Shown here in pieces: positions 1 to 12,460 of a stretch of DNA of 64,000 bases. The position numbers and the translations under genes are program-made. The stretch comes from Pholiota molesta. Lineage: Eukaryota > Basidiomycota > Agaricomycetes > Agaricales > Strophariaceae. Below the pieces are notes generated by a model. It searched no databases. It was given only the letters and a program-made list of their open reading frames with translations, and was not told where the DNA came from. Positions within the stretch are counted from its first letter, which is position 1; each line of letters begins with the position of its first letter. The DNA lies in the NCBI GenBank assembly GCA_014925825.1, contig JACGCK010000033.1, positions 248,001 through 312,000 of the forward strand. Direction: 5' to 3'.

Positions 1-1332
1 CTGATTGTATGTGTAGACAGTGAGTGCGCGCGGGTTGTAGAGGATGGCGCGACCACGAACGCGAGCATGAACGCGCCGCGCATGGGTGAGGTGTCCGCGA
101 GGCGCTGCCGTCTTCCTCGTCTGTCTGTGTGCACCTTCGGGGCGGGCTTGTCGGCTGGCGATGCGTTGAGCAGAGCGGAAATTGGTCGGCGCAGGCGTCC
201 AGGGTGGCAAGCGGCGTGTTCGTGCATGCTACCCACGCCGCCGCCGTCAGCGTTTCCTGCACACCCGTACCGTATACGTGGCCGCATGCCATATTGCGCC
301 CGCTGTCTTCCGCCGCGCATGTCCCTGGCACGCCATGCGAGAACTCTGGCTGACTTGCGCCATTCATCCGCGGTGTCTCGTTACATCGTGTAGACTCAGC
401 AGTAGCATCGGCAACAAAAATAGCTGAATTCTCCGACTTGTGCGTGTATCTTAAGGCTAAAACAAGGTCTATTTTGATGTTAACCAGCCTCTGAAGCACA
501 AAACAAAGCACAGAGAACTTGATTTATGTGTATTTGATTTATTAAATCCTATAACCCTATAGAAAAACCATATATCTGTATATATACGGTATGTATATGG
601 TATACAACCATATCTGTATATATACGCCGTCAGCCGTATACGTATAGTGTACGGTTGGAGCCTTACCTAATGTGTAAAACTCATAATATATATTCATTTT
701 AAAATCGATTCAAAAAATGTATGTACGGTATGTCTGTACCCGCGATTGGCTTGCAAGGTGCTGGCCATCGTGGATTGAGTCTAGGTGTCGGATAGATCTT
801 GGGCAATTGTTATCGTAGCTTCCTCGGTCGGTATACTGGGTACTTTGGGAGGTCTTCAAGGTTCGCGCTGTCTTGGATTTCCGGAGCCGTATTTGCTTTT
901 TTGTACCTTCACCATATTCAAATTGCAAAAACAAATTCAAGTTTATTCCAATGGTACACCATATAATACATTCGGAAAATAGAAGACGAATAGACCTTGA
1001 TTCCTCGATTCCTCGATTTCGAACTCTGACCATGCCTTCATTCAGCAATCGCTGCAACATGCACTGGCAGGCGAAGGAGTTCTGGAGCCTTGCATATTGG
1101 TGGGTTCCTTCGAATATGGGCATTCCGTTTCCGCAGCACAGCCGTTTGAGCAACATTTATCATCCTTGGGCTTTGCAGAGGGACCAAGATTGCTTGCACA
1201 TGTGCCAGCCTGGGTAGAAAGCAATTGATACAGTTAGCAGGCGAAGAACGGTGATAACGCAAAAATGTACTAACAGGTTTAGGTCGAGTCCCTTTGACGA
1301 GCTCATGTGTACAGCATTTAGACCCATCCGTA
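1..1332. other. Region without a recognised gene
   Basis: The first ~420 bases are GC-rich and the stretch from 420 to 1000 is AT-rich, with TATATACGG-type tracts at 560-660. Several overlapping open frames exist, the longest being 148 codons on the minus strand (710-1156). None shows a domain, signal peptide or intron pattern I recognise. The minus-strand frame could be the 3' part of a gene or chance. I see no structural RNA here. Confidence 0.5.
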
Positions 1333-2289
1333 CTAGGAGACGAGCAGCAGGTAGTCGCGATAGCCTCCAAATAATGAAATCAGCCACGCGCTGCCGAGAA
1401 GTAGAAGTAAACGTACTTCTTCGCCTGCGCTCGCAGGACTGCATTTGCACTCCCCCGCCTCTTTGCACTCACTTTTCTCAGCACAGCATTCACATAAATC
1501 CCGATAACACTCGCCCAGTTCCTCTGCATCACCGACGTCACGACACTCCTTGCAGCATCCGCCATCGAAGTTTGGGTCTCTGACCCACTTGATGATTTTG
1601 TATCCCTCCCAGAAGAACAGGAACCCTAAGATAATCGAGGTGGCGCTGTCGACCCACCATCCTCCGGACCAGAGCCTGAAAACCAGAGATCCGATGAAGA
1701 GAACGATGGTAATCTGAATGCAGGATAAAGAGCAAGTCGCTTCGCCTGCCATCACGCTGCTGTCCAGTGCGCGGGCGAGGTACCGTTTGGGCAGCCATAT
1801 GCCAACCATCAGGACGAGGGCGGAGGCAGAGACGATGAGGGAGGCATTGGACGAGTCTGGGTGTTGGTGAGATGACAGAGAGATGATAGCAGATATCTCG
1901 GTTCCAAGAGAAAGACCAACGAGCAGCGCGCCGATGGTAGCCGAGGCATATTTTTCGATTCTGTATAATTTGTTATATGAGTTGAGTTTGCGATACAACG
2001 ATACCTTATATCGAAAAGTGACATGCCTTAGCTCCTTGGCGCCTAAATTCGCAGCCCTCTCCTCGCCTGGTGGGGCAACTTTCTTGAACCTCCATAGCAC
2101 AATGGCAGCGGATATGACCTCTATGGCCGACTGCACGCCAAAAAATACAAGCGAACGAGACGACGATTCGCTGCCCAATCCGACAGAAACTGCACCCTCT
2201 GCGGTATTGTAAAGGATACTGAGAATACTGATTCCTATCGCATATTGCTGCAGACGGCGATAAGAGGGTGCCATGACGGTTGTGCACAA
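1333..2289 (-). CDS. TMEM163/CDF-like multi-pass membrane protein
   Basis: This frame encodes about 318 residues with several hydrophobic segments. It fits the fungal branch of the TMEM163/cation-diffusion-facilitator-like family: an N-terminal helix pair, then GIWLPKRYLARALDSS, then VMAGEATCSLSCIQ, a second helix set, and GGWWVDSATSIILGFLFFWEG. The C-terminus is rich in Cys, Glu and Lys (GGCCKECRD onward), which suggests metal binding. The family is linked to zinc or other divalent-metal efflux across a membrane; that role is inferred. A segment at 1961-2004 begins GTATCG and ends ACAG like a 44-nt intron, but removing it shifts the frame unless one T of the TTTT run near 2012 is also absent. 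As written the frame reads through it, adding about 15 residues the family lacks. The extreme C-terminus may include another intron, so both ends are approximate. Confidence 0.7.
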   Translation of the reverse strand: MCTTVMAPSYRRLQQYAIGISILSILYNTAEGAVSVGLGSESSSRSLVFFGVQSAIEVISAAIVLWRFKKVAPPGEERAANLGAKELRHVTFRYKVSLYRKLNSYNKLYRIEKYASATIGALLVGLSLGTEISAIISLSSHQHPDSSNASLIVSASALVLMVGIWLPKRYLARALDSSVMAGEATCSLSCIQITIVLFIGSLVFRLWSGGWWVDSATSIILGFLFFWEGYKIIKWVRDPNFDGGCCKECRDVGDAEELGECYRDLCECCAEKSECKEAGECKCSPASAGEEVRLLLLLGSAWLISLFGGYRDYLLLVS

Positions 2290-2448
2290 GTGTGCGATTG
2301 CGGCGTCGAAGGGAAGAAGTCCATCGTTCGAGTTCTCATGCTGTGGTTGGCTGGACAGGAGGATCTTGGGAGGATCGGCCGCACACCAACCGCGTCGGAG
2401 ATATGGCGGAGTTCAGTCGGGGAATGAAGGTGTGAACCTTGTTTAGCA

Positions 2449-2535
2449 GGGCACATGGTGTAGTTGGTTATCACGCTCGCTTAGCATTCAGTAATGGTTT
2501 GCGAGAGGTGTTGGGTTCAATTCCCAATGCGTCCA
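2449..2535 (+). tRNA. tRNA-Ala (AGC) with intron, copy 1
   Basis: A cloverleaf folds. Acceptor GGGCACA pairs with TGCGTCC, the D stem is GTG/CAC, anticodon stem CTCGC pairs with GCGAG, and T stem TTGGG pairs with CCCAA around TTCAATT. The anticodon loop TTAGCA-T gives AGC. It is split after position 37 by a 13-nt intron beginning TTCAG. The acceptor pair G3:U70, the alanine identity element, is present, and the discriminator is A. A T-run follows and would act as a Pol III terminator. One A-C mismatch sits in the acceptor stem. Confidence 0.88.
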
Positions 2536-2688
2536 TCTTTTTACGCTCTTCAACGAATGTCAGATGAAGGAACATTTAAATTTTGAATTTTTCTGAAGAC
2601 GGAAATTTAATTTTTTAACTTCATGGTGATTTACATCAAGTGTTAAATAATTAATACCATCTATGAGTCTATGAGGATACTTCTACGA

Positions 2689-2774
2689 GGGCACATGGTG
2701 TAGTTGGTTATCACGCTCGCTTAGCATGTAACATGGTTTGCGAGAGGTGTTGGGTTCAATTCCCAATGCGTCCA
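2689..2774 (+). tRNA. tRNA-Ala (AGC) with intron, copy 2
   Basis: This second copy lies 153 bp downstream of the first in the same orientation. The mature tRNA is identical to copy 1, but the intron after position 37 is 12 nt and differs in sequence (TGTAACATGGTT). The G3:U70 identity pair and the T-run terminator are both present. The spacer between the copies is AT-rich and not duplicated. Confidence 0.88.
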
Positions 2775-3127
2775 TTTTTTTCTTTTCCACCCTCACTCAT
2801 TCTAATTTTGACTGTTGACCAGTTGTTGACGTCGGCAAGCTTTCTTCATTGTTTCTTCATCACAGTGAAGGTTGAGTAGCGCGATCCTCTCGTCGGGCTG
2901 TATCTTGTAAGCCTTTAGTAAGATTCAAGGGCATCCATAGGTGCCTAGTTACTGGTAACTTGTGAGTTCCTTTGCGGTCATACTTCGTCCAATCCTGAAA
3001 TCTTCGTAGGACCGTAAACACATCCGAAGCACCTATCAGTCACATTCCGTTATCTTTCTGATCTCATGGTCTAATCCTCTGCTCACAACCCAACAATAAA
3101 GGGAACACCTATACGATATCCGCCAAT
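2775..3127. other. Upstream region of the histone deacetylase gene
   Basis: No open frame of note. It probably holds the 5' UTR and promoter of the deacetylase that begins at 3128. I see no repeat or RNA beyond the tRNA terminator at its left edge. Confidence 0.4.
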
Positions 3128-4812
3128 ATGGATGGAAGCTCCCCCAAACCTGTGGTCTACATAGGTTCTCAAGACCTAGCCAAGGTAACACACCACTACA
3201 CTCATGCACTCCTAAAACTATTCATCCGTTGTCGAGATATGAAGAATGACCGATTTATCGCGAGATTCACAGATATCTGCTCTTCTGCCGTCTAACAAGA
3301 AGCGGTCGATGATCGTGCACTCTCTGGTTAGCGCGCTGGGTCTTATGAAGAACAATGCGTCCGATCGCGAACATAGACGTCTCCAGGTAGTTGGGCCCAG
3401 AAAAGCTTCCTATAAAGATCTCGCTGTGTACCACACTCGTGATTATCTTGACGCTGTACTCGACGTTAACAACGGAGACGAAGAACAAGAAACAGAGGTG
3501 GAAATCAACGCCGAATTCGGGCTCGAAGATGCATGTCTCTGCGAGTCTTCTATCTTTCGCCTTTTGCTCATCAGAATTGACAGGATTGTCCGCGCTTTGC
3601 TGGCCTTGCAGAATACATCCAATTAATTGGTGGCGCGACTCTCACTGCCACAAAAGCGCTGCAGCAAAATTTAGCTGATATTGCTCTGTGTTGGGATGGT
3701 GGGAGGTGATTTCGAAATTTTTCTACCGATGACATTGTAACCTAACTTCAGAATGACGGCCAGACATCACGCACGGAAATCTCAGGCATCTGGATTCTGC
3801 TACGTTGCAGACTGTATTTTGGCAATTTTAGCTCTCAAGAAGACGCCCATCCGATCTTCGAATCCGACCTTCCTCAATGGCCCAACAACCGCTCAAAAAC
3901 CTAGAATCATGTATCTCGACTTAGATTTGCACTTCTCAGATGCAGTTTCTGAGGCCTTTTACTCGCCAGTATCTTTATCGACGCCACAAGTCTTGGTAAG
4001 AAAGAATGACGAATGACAAATCCGATATCTGACTATGACCTTCAGACTCTGAGCATACACCATGCGGCTCTTGGGTTCTTTCCTGCATCAGAGCGTGCCA
4101 ACCTACCTGATCCCTCTGCCTCCAATTTCGATCCTTTCACATTATCACTGCCGTTAAAGCAAGGAGCATCGGACAGAACATACGCCCGTATATGGCCCGT
4201 CGTGGAAAAGATCCGCAATACCTTCAAACCAGATTTTGTGGTTCTCCAGTGCGGCGTCGACGCTCTAGCTGGCGATCCCTGCGCCACTTTCAACTGGTCC
4301 TTAGGCGACAATGTAGGGTCCATGGGCTGGTGTGTACAGAAAGTAGTGAATGAATGGCCTGGCAAGAAGCTGCTCTTAGGGGGAGGTCTGTATATGACTT
4401 TGATCCCTTTCGCCCTTGTAACTCAAGTTAACCTCTGGTCAATCAGGGGGATATAATTCACCCAACGCTGCAAGAGCATGGGCTTATTTTACTTCGATTG
4501 CGGTAAGCTTCATCTCAATCGACCCCGCATTAAACAAGTATTCAACAGAGCGCTTTATTAGCTCAACAACCCTCTGAGCTTGGAAACTGAAATTCCGGAT
4601 CACGGAGGATTTCCAGTATACGAGCCCTCTTTCACGGTAAATAACATCGTCTTCAGGACATGGCACTGAAGTAATAATGTTCATCTTGAATCCTGCAGCT
4701 TGACGTACCTGCGGGAAACATGTCTGACCACAATTCCGAAGAATACCTCGCTGATCTGGAAACACGTTTTAACGACATAACTGAAGAATTACAGCGAAGA
4801 CTGGATGTGTAG
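3128..4812 (+). CDS. Class I histone deacetylase (Hos1/HDAC8-like)
   Basis: Zinc-dependent lysine deacetylase acting on histones in the nucleus. Exons join in frame: 3128-3184, 3273-3530, 3584-3705, 3764-3995 and 4046 onward, then three more exons to the TAG at 4810-4812. The active site is complete: [16 protein letters not shown] carries the His pair, LDLDLHF the Asp-x-His zinc ligands, CGVDALAGD the third Asp ligand, and GGGGYNSPN the transition-state Tyr. The order and wording match Hos1/HDAC8 better than Rpd3. The product ends in a short acidic tail with no long C-terminal extension. Intron 3531-3583 has a GC-AG boundary (GCATGT donor) and must be removed to give EFGLED-DCP. A shadow stop seen near 3625 lies in an unspliced frame and is not a break. 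The gene looks functional. Confidence 0.9.
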
Positions 4813-4898
4813 AACTAAGGTCGAAGGCATTTTTTACCAACACTGGGCAAGTCCGAGGCATACTATATACCCTTGCTAGTACTTGCTTCTTTCCGGGT

Positions 4899-7800
4899 TT
4901 ACAAGCACTGGTGGGAAGTAATTGGTTAAATTCCTCCAAGTTTCATTTCCTATGACGCAGAACACAAAGAGCGAACTTACCTGGGAATAGTATGTATTCG
5001 ACACTTTGCACGTGGAAGGGCTTGCACAAGCAGTTGGTCCAGTATATCCAGTACTACAAAGGTATCAGAATAACAGAATCGGATGTCGATTATCTCAACG
5101 AACTCACCCTCCGCATTGTCCGTATTGGGTTTGAACAGGACCACTTACGGGCGTCGTAGTGGTTGGACTGGACGTCGTAGTGGCGGGACTGCTTGCGGTA
5201 GTAGTCGCACCCGTCGTCAACGTCAGCGTGATAACGCTAACGCTGACTGCTGGTGCACTGTAGTTGAACGTCTGGCCGGCAGTGATGGTGCTGGTAACGG
5301 GCGCAAAGAGATTCGGGCTTGTAGGTGTGTTACTTGCTGTCGCCGTTCCAGTCAATAGCTGGAGGGTTCCGGAGGTGGCTACGCTGAAGGGCAGTTGGAA
5401 TGTGATAGTCGCAGCGGATGACGCCGTGTTTGAGACCTGGTGGAAAATAACAGTCGTTAGAGAGTATACAGGACATTGCATTGATGGACGCTACCTTGAT
5501 AATTATCTGGTTTGCAGGAGTGTTTCGGACGACGCTCCAGAAGAGAGTGCCGGTCTGGGAAGGTAGCGTGCTAGGGAGGTAGCTCTCACCACGGTTCACA
5601 CTAAAGAGCTTCGAGTATATTAGGCATCTAATTGTCTCCTAACGGAAACCGTTCGGATACTTACTTTTTGGACGTAGAAACTTGTCGAGCGATATACTGA
5701 ACCAGCGCTAGATGTCGGTGGTGTGAGTTGAAACAAGTTTTGGAATAATTTTTTCATAATCTGAAGCGTACTTACTCGAAAGCCAGCAAATTTGGGGTCT
5801 AAGCATTGAGCTTGGAAATTAGTTTCTACAATTTACGCAATGAAGGACATCATACCCATTGGTTGGCTGTAATATGCTGAAATAGGGGGGACACTCGTCA
5901 ATAATACAGAATGCAACAGATTCTGAGTGGACTCACTCCGAGAAGAGGAGCGTACGAGGCCGCAAAACTAGTAAAGAACAAATTAAGATGGATGGACGGA
6001 CGCGTAAGGAGTAAAGGAAGATAGCTACACAATATCACTATTTCTCTCCAATCCTGTCATAAATGCAGCTTCCCCTGCTGCGCCTATACTTCCCGTTAAG
6101 GATATAAAATATCGAAAGCATTTTGAAAAGACCCACTCTGCATAGTGGGATAGGTCAAACGGCCGTCAGCAACGGTTCCATATAGGTCATTGGCGTTGGT
6201 AGAGATTGCAGCATATTCTCCCTGCAAAATCATCAATATGAAATGAAATAAAGTACAGTAGCTTTAATTAGCGAACCTCAAAGTATTTTGTACCGTCGCG
6301 CTATGACAAGAAAATAAACATCCGGATGACAAGTCATCCTTATATGGAGTCTGACCTGGACGGTATCATAGTAGAAGGAATTCTGAGCAAACCACGCTGG
6401 AGAGGGGAACGTTGTCAGAGGTTGGTGTTCACACATGAGAAATATAACTTACTAGGAGTTTGGTATACATGTACATCGTACTCTGTTGGCTTGGGAGAAA
6501 GGACAGGGTTATTCACATAGGATGTGGCCATGAATTCTTAATTTGAGCGATAGATGTGAGATACCGTTCAACTTGGAGGGAAACAGCTTACGAATGTTTG
6601 GGAATGCGGCTTTGAGCGCCGTGGCGAAAGCTTGCCACCTGTAGGTATAACTACAGGGGATAAGATATTCAGTTGGACTTGTATTCTTTTAGATTACTGA
6701 TCAAGGCGCTACGTACGTTGACGATGCAACGAAATCCTTTAAATATACAATGTTATTAACCGAAAAATCTTCTAGTCTGATTTGATGAGAGACCAACCTC
6801 GTTTCCAATCTCAACATAATTAAGGGTGAAAGGGGCTGGATGCCCCAGGGACGAGCGGAGAGCGGCTGTGGAGATCAAGGTAAATACGATCATAAAGTAA
6901 GATTATGATAAAGCTCGAACCTGCGGCGCTAGTCGAGGGGTCCCCAACGACGAAGTTGATCTGATCACGATTGATTCGTTTGACATTGTAGTTATCCGGG
7001 ATAATAAAGGGATAAACGTACTTGGTCGATTGCCTGCTGGATGTAAGGTGGGAGTGCAGACTCGGCAAGACTGGTCCCTCCTAGGGAATATCCTGTAAAA
7101 TAGCGTCACCATCATATCTTTTTGCAGTGAGTGGCCGACAACTTCATACATACCTGACCAAACTGCCATAATTGGTTGCATGCCAAGATCTTCGCACCAG
7201 TTCAGATATTCCAATAAACCGAGACCACTTGGACAGGAATCAGCCTAGCCTTTCAGAATGTATGGGCTACGACACAAACTCTGTATTGACATAGCCCCAG
7301 TCGCCCACTCGACCTGAATTGCATCATGTTTGAGGAGCAAATAAAGCTGGATTAAAACCGAAATTACCTGGCCTGCTGAGCATTGGGCCTACCTTAAAAT
7401 CCATGGTGTCACTTTGGATACAGAATGTGGAGAGTGAGAATGCGTACTGTTGCATTCCATTGCCATCTAGTGGCAGTGGTCTGACCCTCGAGATTGTTTC
7501 CTCCTGGGAGACGGAAGAAAGAAGGTCCCATTTCTTGAAGGGCCTAACAACCAAAATTTTTAGATATAATAAAAGAAGAGATACAAAGCACCGCACCTCT
7601 GCGATATCTACTCGCATACCGTTTGCTCGATTCTTGAACGTAGGTGGGAACAAAGAGAACATGGCAAAGTTGATTGTTTGTCCCGATGCAGAAGCTCCGT
7701 CCAAAGTGACAGTGAAGAGATTCGTGAGAGCGCTGGCTGAAGTACTTGGTGTTAAAGTAACAGTGACTTGCTTCCATGCCGTCTGTTGGCCTGAAAGAAC

Positions 7801-8688
7801 AACAGTAGCCGAAGCAAAGACTTGACCAGACGAAGACTGAAGCCCAATTACCGCATTCCCGCTGAAAGAGGAGCTGGTAGGGAACCTGTAGTAGAAGGAC
7901 GCACTATAAGCTGATCCAGCCGTAATCTTTATTCCTGTCAAGGAACGATATTCAATGAAAATTGCGTACTATAACGAGAAATGCGTTACCAGTAAATCCG
8001 GCATTGGAAAATCCAATAGCACCTGTTTTACCGGCTGGAATTGTAACATGGAGAGCATTGGGAAGAGCCGTTGAAACGGGAGTGGTTTCCTGCACGACAG
8101 ATATACCAGCTCCATTGATAGCAGACCATGCATTCAAAGCTGCCGAGGTGCCGGGAGTAACTTGTTGGAAAGCGCGGTTCTGAAGAACTGAGTTACATGA
8201 AAGTTATTCTCGGAAAAATGCGTCTACAATTTTTGAATAAAAGAAACTTACGCTCGGCGTACAATCCACCCTCTCCGCTCTATATTATCATGGAAGAAAA
8301 TATTCGGATCAATCGAAGGTCGGAGAAGCGAAAGCTGCCACTAACGTGCTGTGGTTGGAAAAAGGTCGTAGAAAGTTAGAAATAGGTTAGAGGTTAATAC
8401 TTTTGGTTGTGCACATGAATGACCCACACTGATATCCTATAATATGTTTGGTAAATAACAATCTCCGCGACGGAGATATTTATTTCGAACATACTTCAAA
8501 CATCTGTCCCCCTTTTCAACAGGTAATTAATCATTAGAGTCTCGATAGGTTTGCAAGTTTCAATAGGACTCACATAAGGTCGTAGGAATAGCGTGGCTTG
8601 CTGTCGCGCTCACGGAGACAGTTACCGCTGCCGCCGTGCGCACAAGTGCCAATGAAAGCAATGGAATACAAACAGAGCTCCACATCAT
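4899..8688 (-). CDS. Secreted GH51 alpha-L-arabinofuranosidase with C-terminal CBM1
   Basis: Cleaves terminal arabinose from arabinoxylan and arabinan outside the cell. The start at 8688 ([11 protein letters not shown]) gives a classic signal peptide; an upstream Met at 8754 is possible. Domains in order are signal peptide, an N-terminal carbohydrate-binding-like beta domain ([15 protein letters not shown]), a (beta/alpha)8 barrel, a C-terminal beta domain ([16 protein letters not shown]), a Thr/Ser/Pro linker and CBM1. The acid/base Glu is in VEIGNE at 6798-6812 and the nucleophile Glu in GEYAAIST at 6198-6221. CBM1 (QYGQCGG ... YYSQCL) is spread over three exons: an intron splits the GG near 5104 and another splits the final Q-C at about 4910-4980. 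Many ~50-nt introns are present and I saw no frame break. It lies in tandem with the disrupted paralogue at 9360-14597. Confidence 0.88.
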
Positions 8689-9359
8689 GAAATATGCTGA
8701 AGGTCCTTTGGGATAATTATCCGCTGCGTATACGTAGCTTCTTTTATACCGCAACCCCGGGCCGTTGAAGATTGAACCAAACGTTGTAGAATTCTTGATC
8801 TTGAAAGCATGACAGCGTTATCTTATTGAAGCTCGTAGCATAATATGCGACACCGCCGAGGTTTCCTAAAAAGAATATGGAAAACCTAAGATACATATAA
8901 AACACTCACATGTTCAAGCCTTGTGATAGAAAGGGTTGGAGAAGAAAGAATGATGATGACGCATATTGCGCGAAGTTTCAGCGATCTGGAAAACGAACCG
9001 TGGCCACCTTTTCAGAAGGAAGGTTGATCAGCATGATGGAAGATAGCACTCGGACGTACTCGAAATATTTTTCTAATTAACCTTATTGCCCACGTTGGTC
9101 TAGAACGGAATAAAATCTGATTCCAGGTGCAAATCAACCTATTTTTGTTGTTTCCCACTGAGAAAAAAACCGACTAGAAACCGATCGGAGTATGACGCAA
9201 AGGCAGCCACATGCCAGCGCGATAAAGAATTTCAGCCTTTCGAATCCGTCAAGCAGAAAAATGCTGCTGGCACGAGTGATCGTTGAATTTCTTGGAATAT
9301 AGATTTTAGCCATAGCCGTACATTTTGTTCTACGAGAAACATTCTCGAACGCAAGCTGA
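8689..9359. other. Intergenic region between the two GH51 genes
   Basis: Contains the promoter of the downstream GH51 gene and the 3' flank of the upstream paralogue. An open frame at 9134-9493 (-) is a read-through of the last exon of that paralogue, not a gene. No repeat was recognised. Confidence 0.4.
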
Positions 9360-11999
9360 TCAAAAGGCCTGGACAGTAAGAACGCTAACGCTAACGGGGG
9401 GTGCCGTGTAGTTGAATGTTTGACCAGTAAGGATCGAGCTTGAAACGGGCGTAAACAAGTTCGGCGCGGTCGGTGTATTGCTTGCAGTCGCATTGCCGGT
9501 CAAGAGTTGCAATGTCCCCTTTGAATTAACATGTTGGAATGGAAGTACAAATGTCAGGGTCGCAGCTGTAGAAGCTATATTGGAAATCTATTGCCAGCAG
9601 AATGAGTGTTCTTGAGGGGAGATAGAAACATTCGGAAAATTTACTTTGATAACAATTTCTTTGGCTGCAGTGTTGCGAACTACGCTCCAGAAAACGGTTC
9701 CCATCTGGTCCGGAAGGGTACTAGGAAGATACTCATCTCCGCGATTGACGCTGAAAAGCTGCCGTAGATCAAAATCAGGAATGAGTAAGGAGAAGAGCAA
9801 TCTTCAACACACCTTTTGGACATAATAACTTGTTGATCGATAGACATTTCCGGCACTTCAAATAATTTGAGAGGGGCATCCATTAGCATCATCGAATAAA
9901 CTTACTCAAAGGCTAGAAGGTTAGGCGTCTGGGATTGGTATATACAGTTAGTTGAATATACCTATACCGACTACGTTTCAGGAGGAAAAACGTACCCATT
10001 GGTTATTAGTGACATGCTACCATAAGTAGTTAAGATTCAGTTCACTTCGCTTGACACTAAAGCGGTAGTGCACTGACCCCCAGAAGTGGTGCATATGATG
10101 CCGCAAACCTAATGACAGCGATTTACTTCAAGAGTTGTAGGTTGAGGTCGCGAAAACTTACACGATGTCACTATTGCGTTCAAGGCCAGTCATAAACGCT
10201 GCTTCTCCAGCTGCACCTAAGATAAGCAGGAGACATTATTATACGTTGAGGATGGGAAAGTATATGTATACATACTTTGCATCGTCGGGAAAGTCAGTCG
10301 TCCTTGAGCTGGCGATCCGAAGAGGTTGTTTGCATTCGTTGAAATTGCAGCGTACTCTCCCTGCAGACAACACATCAAGGACATTATTAAAACATTGACG
10401 GCTCAAAGCATATAAAGCAGAGATCTTCACCTCGAAATACTTCGTCCCATTGCGCTATTGAAGAAAGAAATCAGACGACAGTTCAAATTAAGTCGCAACA
10501 CCGTGTTCACCTCAAACCCGTCATATATGAACGAATTTTGCGCAAACCATGCTGTAAATAATTCAGCTTCACTAACTGCCATCACATTGAAGAATCTTTA
10601 CTTGGCGTTTGGTACACATGGACATCATACTCTGTCGGATTCGGCGATAGGATAGGATTGAACGTATCCGAAGTAGCAATGAAGTCTAAAGACCCAATTC
10701 AATAAGCATTCATTTGATTATCCCAGCATTGATGAGACATACGAAGATCTGGGAATTCCGCCTGTAGTGCAGTGACAAAGTCATGCCACCTGTACACGTA
10801 GCTAAATGTTGTGATGTCATCCAAGTTAATTAGAACAAGGCACGCTACTCCAGTAGGACTCACGATCCTGCAGCGAAGAAGTCTTCATTTCCGACTTCGA
10901 CATATTTTAGAGGGAAAGGCGCGGGGTGACCCAACTGTGCTCTTTGTGCAGCTAGAAAGTGTCATCAGTGATGCTACCCATGGACTGGAATAGAGCAAAT
11001 ACACACCAGCGGCACTTTTGGTGGGATCGCCAATCACAAAGTTAATCTATAAAATCGAGATTATGCAAGACACTTCCCTCGTCACAAACTTGATATACCT
11101 GATCCATCGCCTGCTGGATATAGGGCGCCAAATCCCCTTCCGCCACGCTAGTCCCTCCGAGGTCATAACCAGCCCAAATAGCCATGATCGCCTCCATACC
11201 CAAATCCTCGCACCAATTCATATATTCCATAAGTCCCAGGCCACTTGGTGATATAATATAATCAGCACTGTCTTACGGCCTACATAGTAAAAAAAAACAT
11301 ACTCGGTATTTGTATAGCCCCAATCACCCACTCGACCTAGAGGAAGTATTAGCCACGCTTAAATAGAGAGCGTGGAGAAAGTACTTACCAGGTCTGTCGA
11401 CCAAAGGACCGACCTGCGCCCATTTAAATTTATTATGAATCATTAAGCATCGAAACTGCAACATACCGTATTGTTCCACTGCCATCTCGTCGCAACGGTC
11501 TGTCCCTCCAAGTTGTTTCCCCCAGGAAGGCGGAAGAACGAAGGTTTCATCTCTGACAGGGCCTGCCCGACAACAACATAGCTCGTCAGCATACTCTAAA
11601 AGAATATGAGTTCCACTGACTACGTACTTCTGCGATATCAACCCGCATCCCATTTGCTCTGTTCTTAAAGGTAGGCGGGAATAACGAAAGCATGGCGAAT
11701 CTTATTGCTCTCGCGTCTCCCTGTCCCTCGACTGCGATGCCGAACATATTCGCATCGGAGCCAGAGACCAAGGTCGTGCTCAAACTAACCTGAACCTGCT
11801 TCCATGTTGTCTGGCTACCCGAAACAGACACCCGAGTGGAAGCAAGCACGGTTCCGACACCGTCCTGGAGACTGATGACGAGGGATCCACTAAACTTTGA
11901 AGAAGCTGGAAAACGATAAGAAAAGGAACCAAAATATGTTTCTACCCCCTGTATTCTTTGACTTGACCTGGGTTTGCTAAGCACTGACTTGGCAGGCTC

Positions 12000-12460
12000 C
12001 AAATGTACTGAGTTGACCCCCCTTTTGGAGATATCAAGTACTGATTTGACCTATTTTCAAAGTACTGATCTGACTGGCTGCTAATGTACTAAGTTGACCC
12101 AGCTTTTAAAACTCCTGATCTACCCCTCTTTTCTAAGTACTGACTTGACATTTTCTAAGTACTGAGTTGACATTTTCTAAGTACTGATTTGACCATGGAA
12201 ATTCAACTACTGGGTTAACCTAGACTTTTGACATATTAAACTACTGAGTTAACCTGAGTTTTGAAGTACTGAGCTAACCAGGACTTTCATATAGCAAAGT
12301 ACTGAGTTAACCTGAGTTTTGAAGTACTGAGTTAACCTGGACTTTAATACATACCAAGCTACTAAGCTGACCTGGCTTTTGGAGTACAAAGTTGACCTGG
12401 ATTTTTTATATAGAAAAGTACTGATTTGACCTGGGTTTAGAAGTACTAAGTTAACCTGGG
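12000..12460. repeat. Left subterminal array of element A
   Basis: Degenerate tandem units around GTACTGAGTTGACC, spaced about 20-35 bp and separated by variable TTTT-rich spacers. Units vary at the fifth to eighth positions (GAGTT, GATTT, AAGTT, GACTT). They are in one orientation only, opposite to the right array. Confidence 0.85.

Noticed and set aside
67..427. Overlapping GC-rich frames at the left edge
   Set aside because: Arg/Pro/Cys-rich translations in all frames with no start context, consistent with GC-rich non-coding DNA or a fragment I cannot place.
3590..3626. Apparent stop in the histone deacetylase near 3625
   Set aside because: It lies in an unspliced frame; removing the GC-AG intron 3531-3583 restores the conserved reading.
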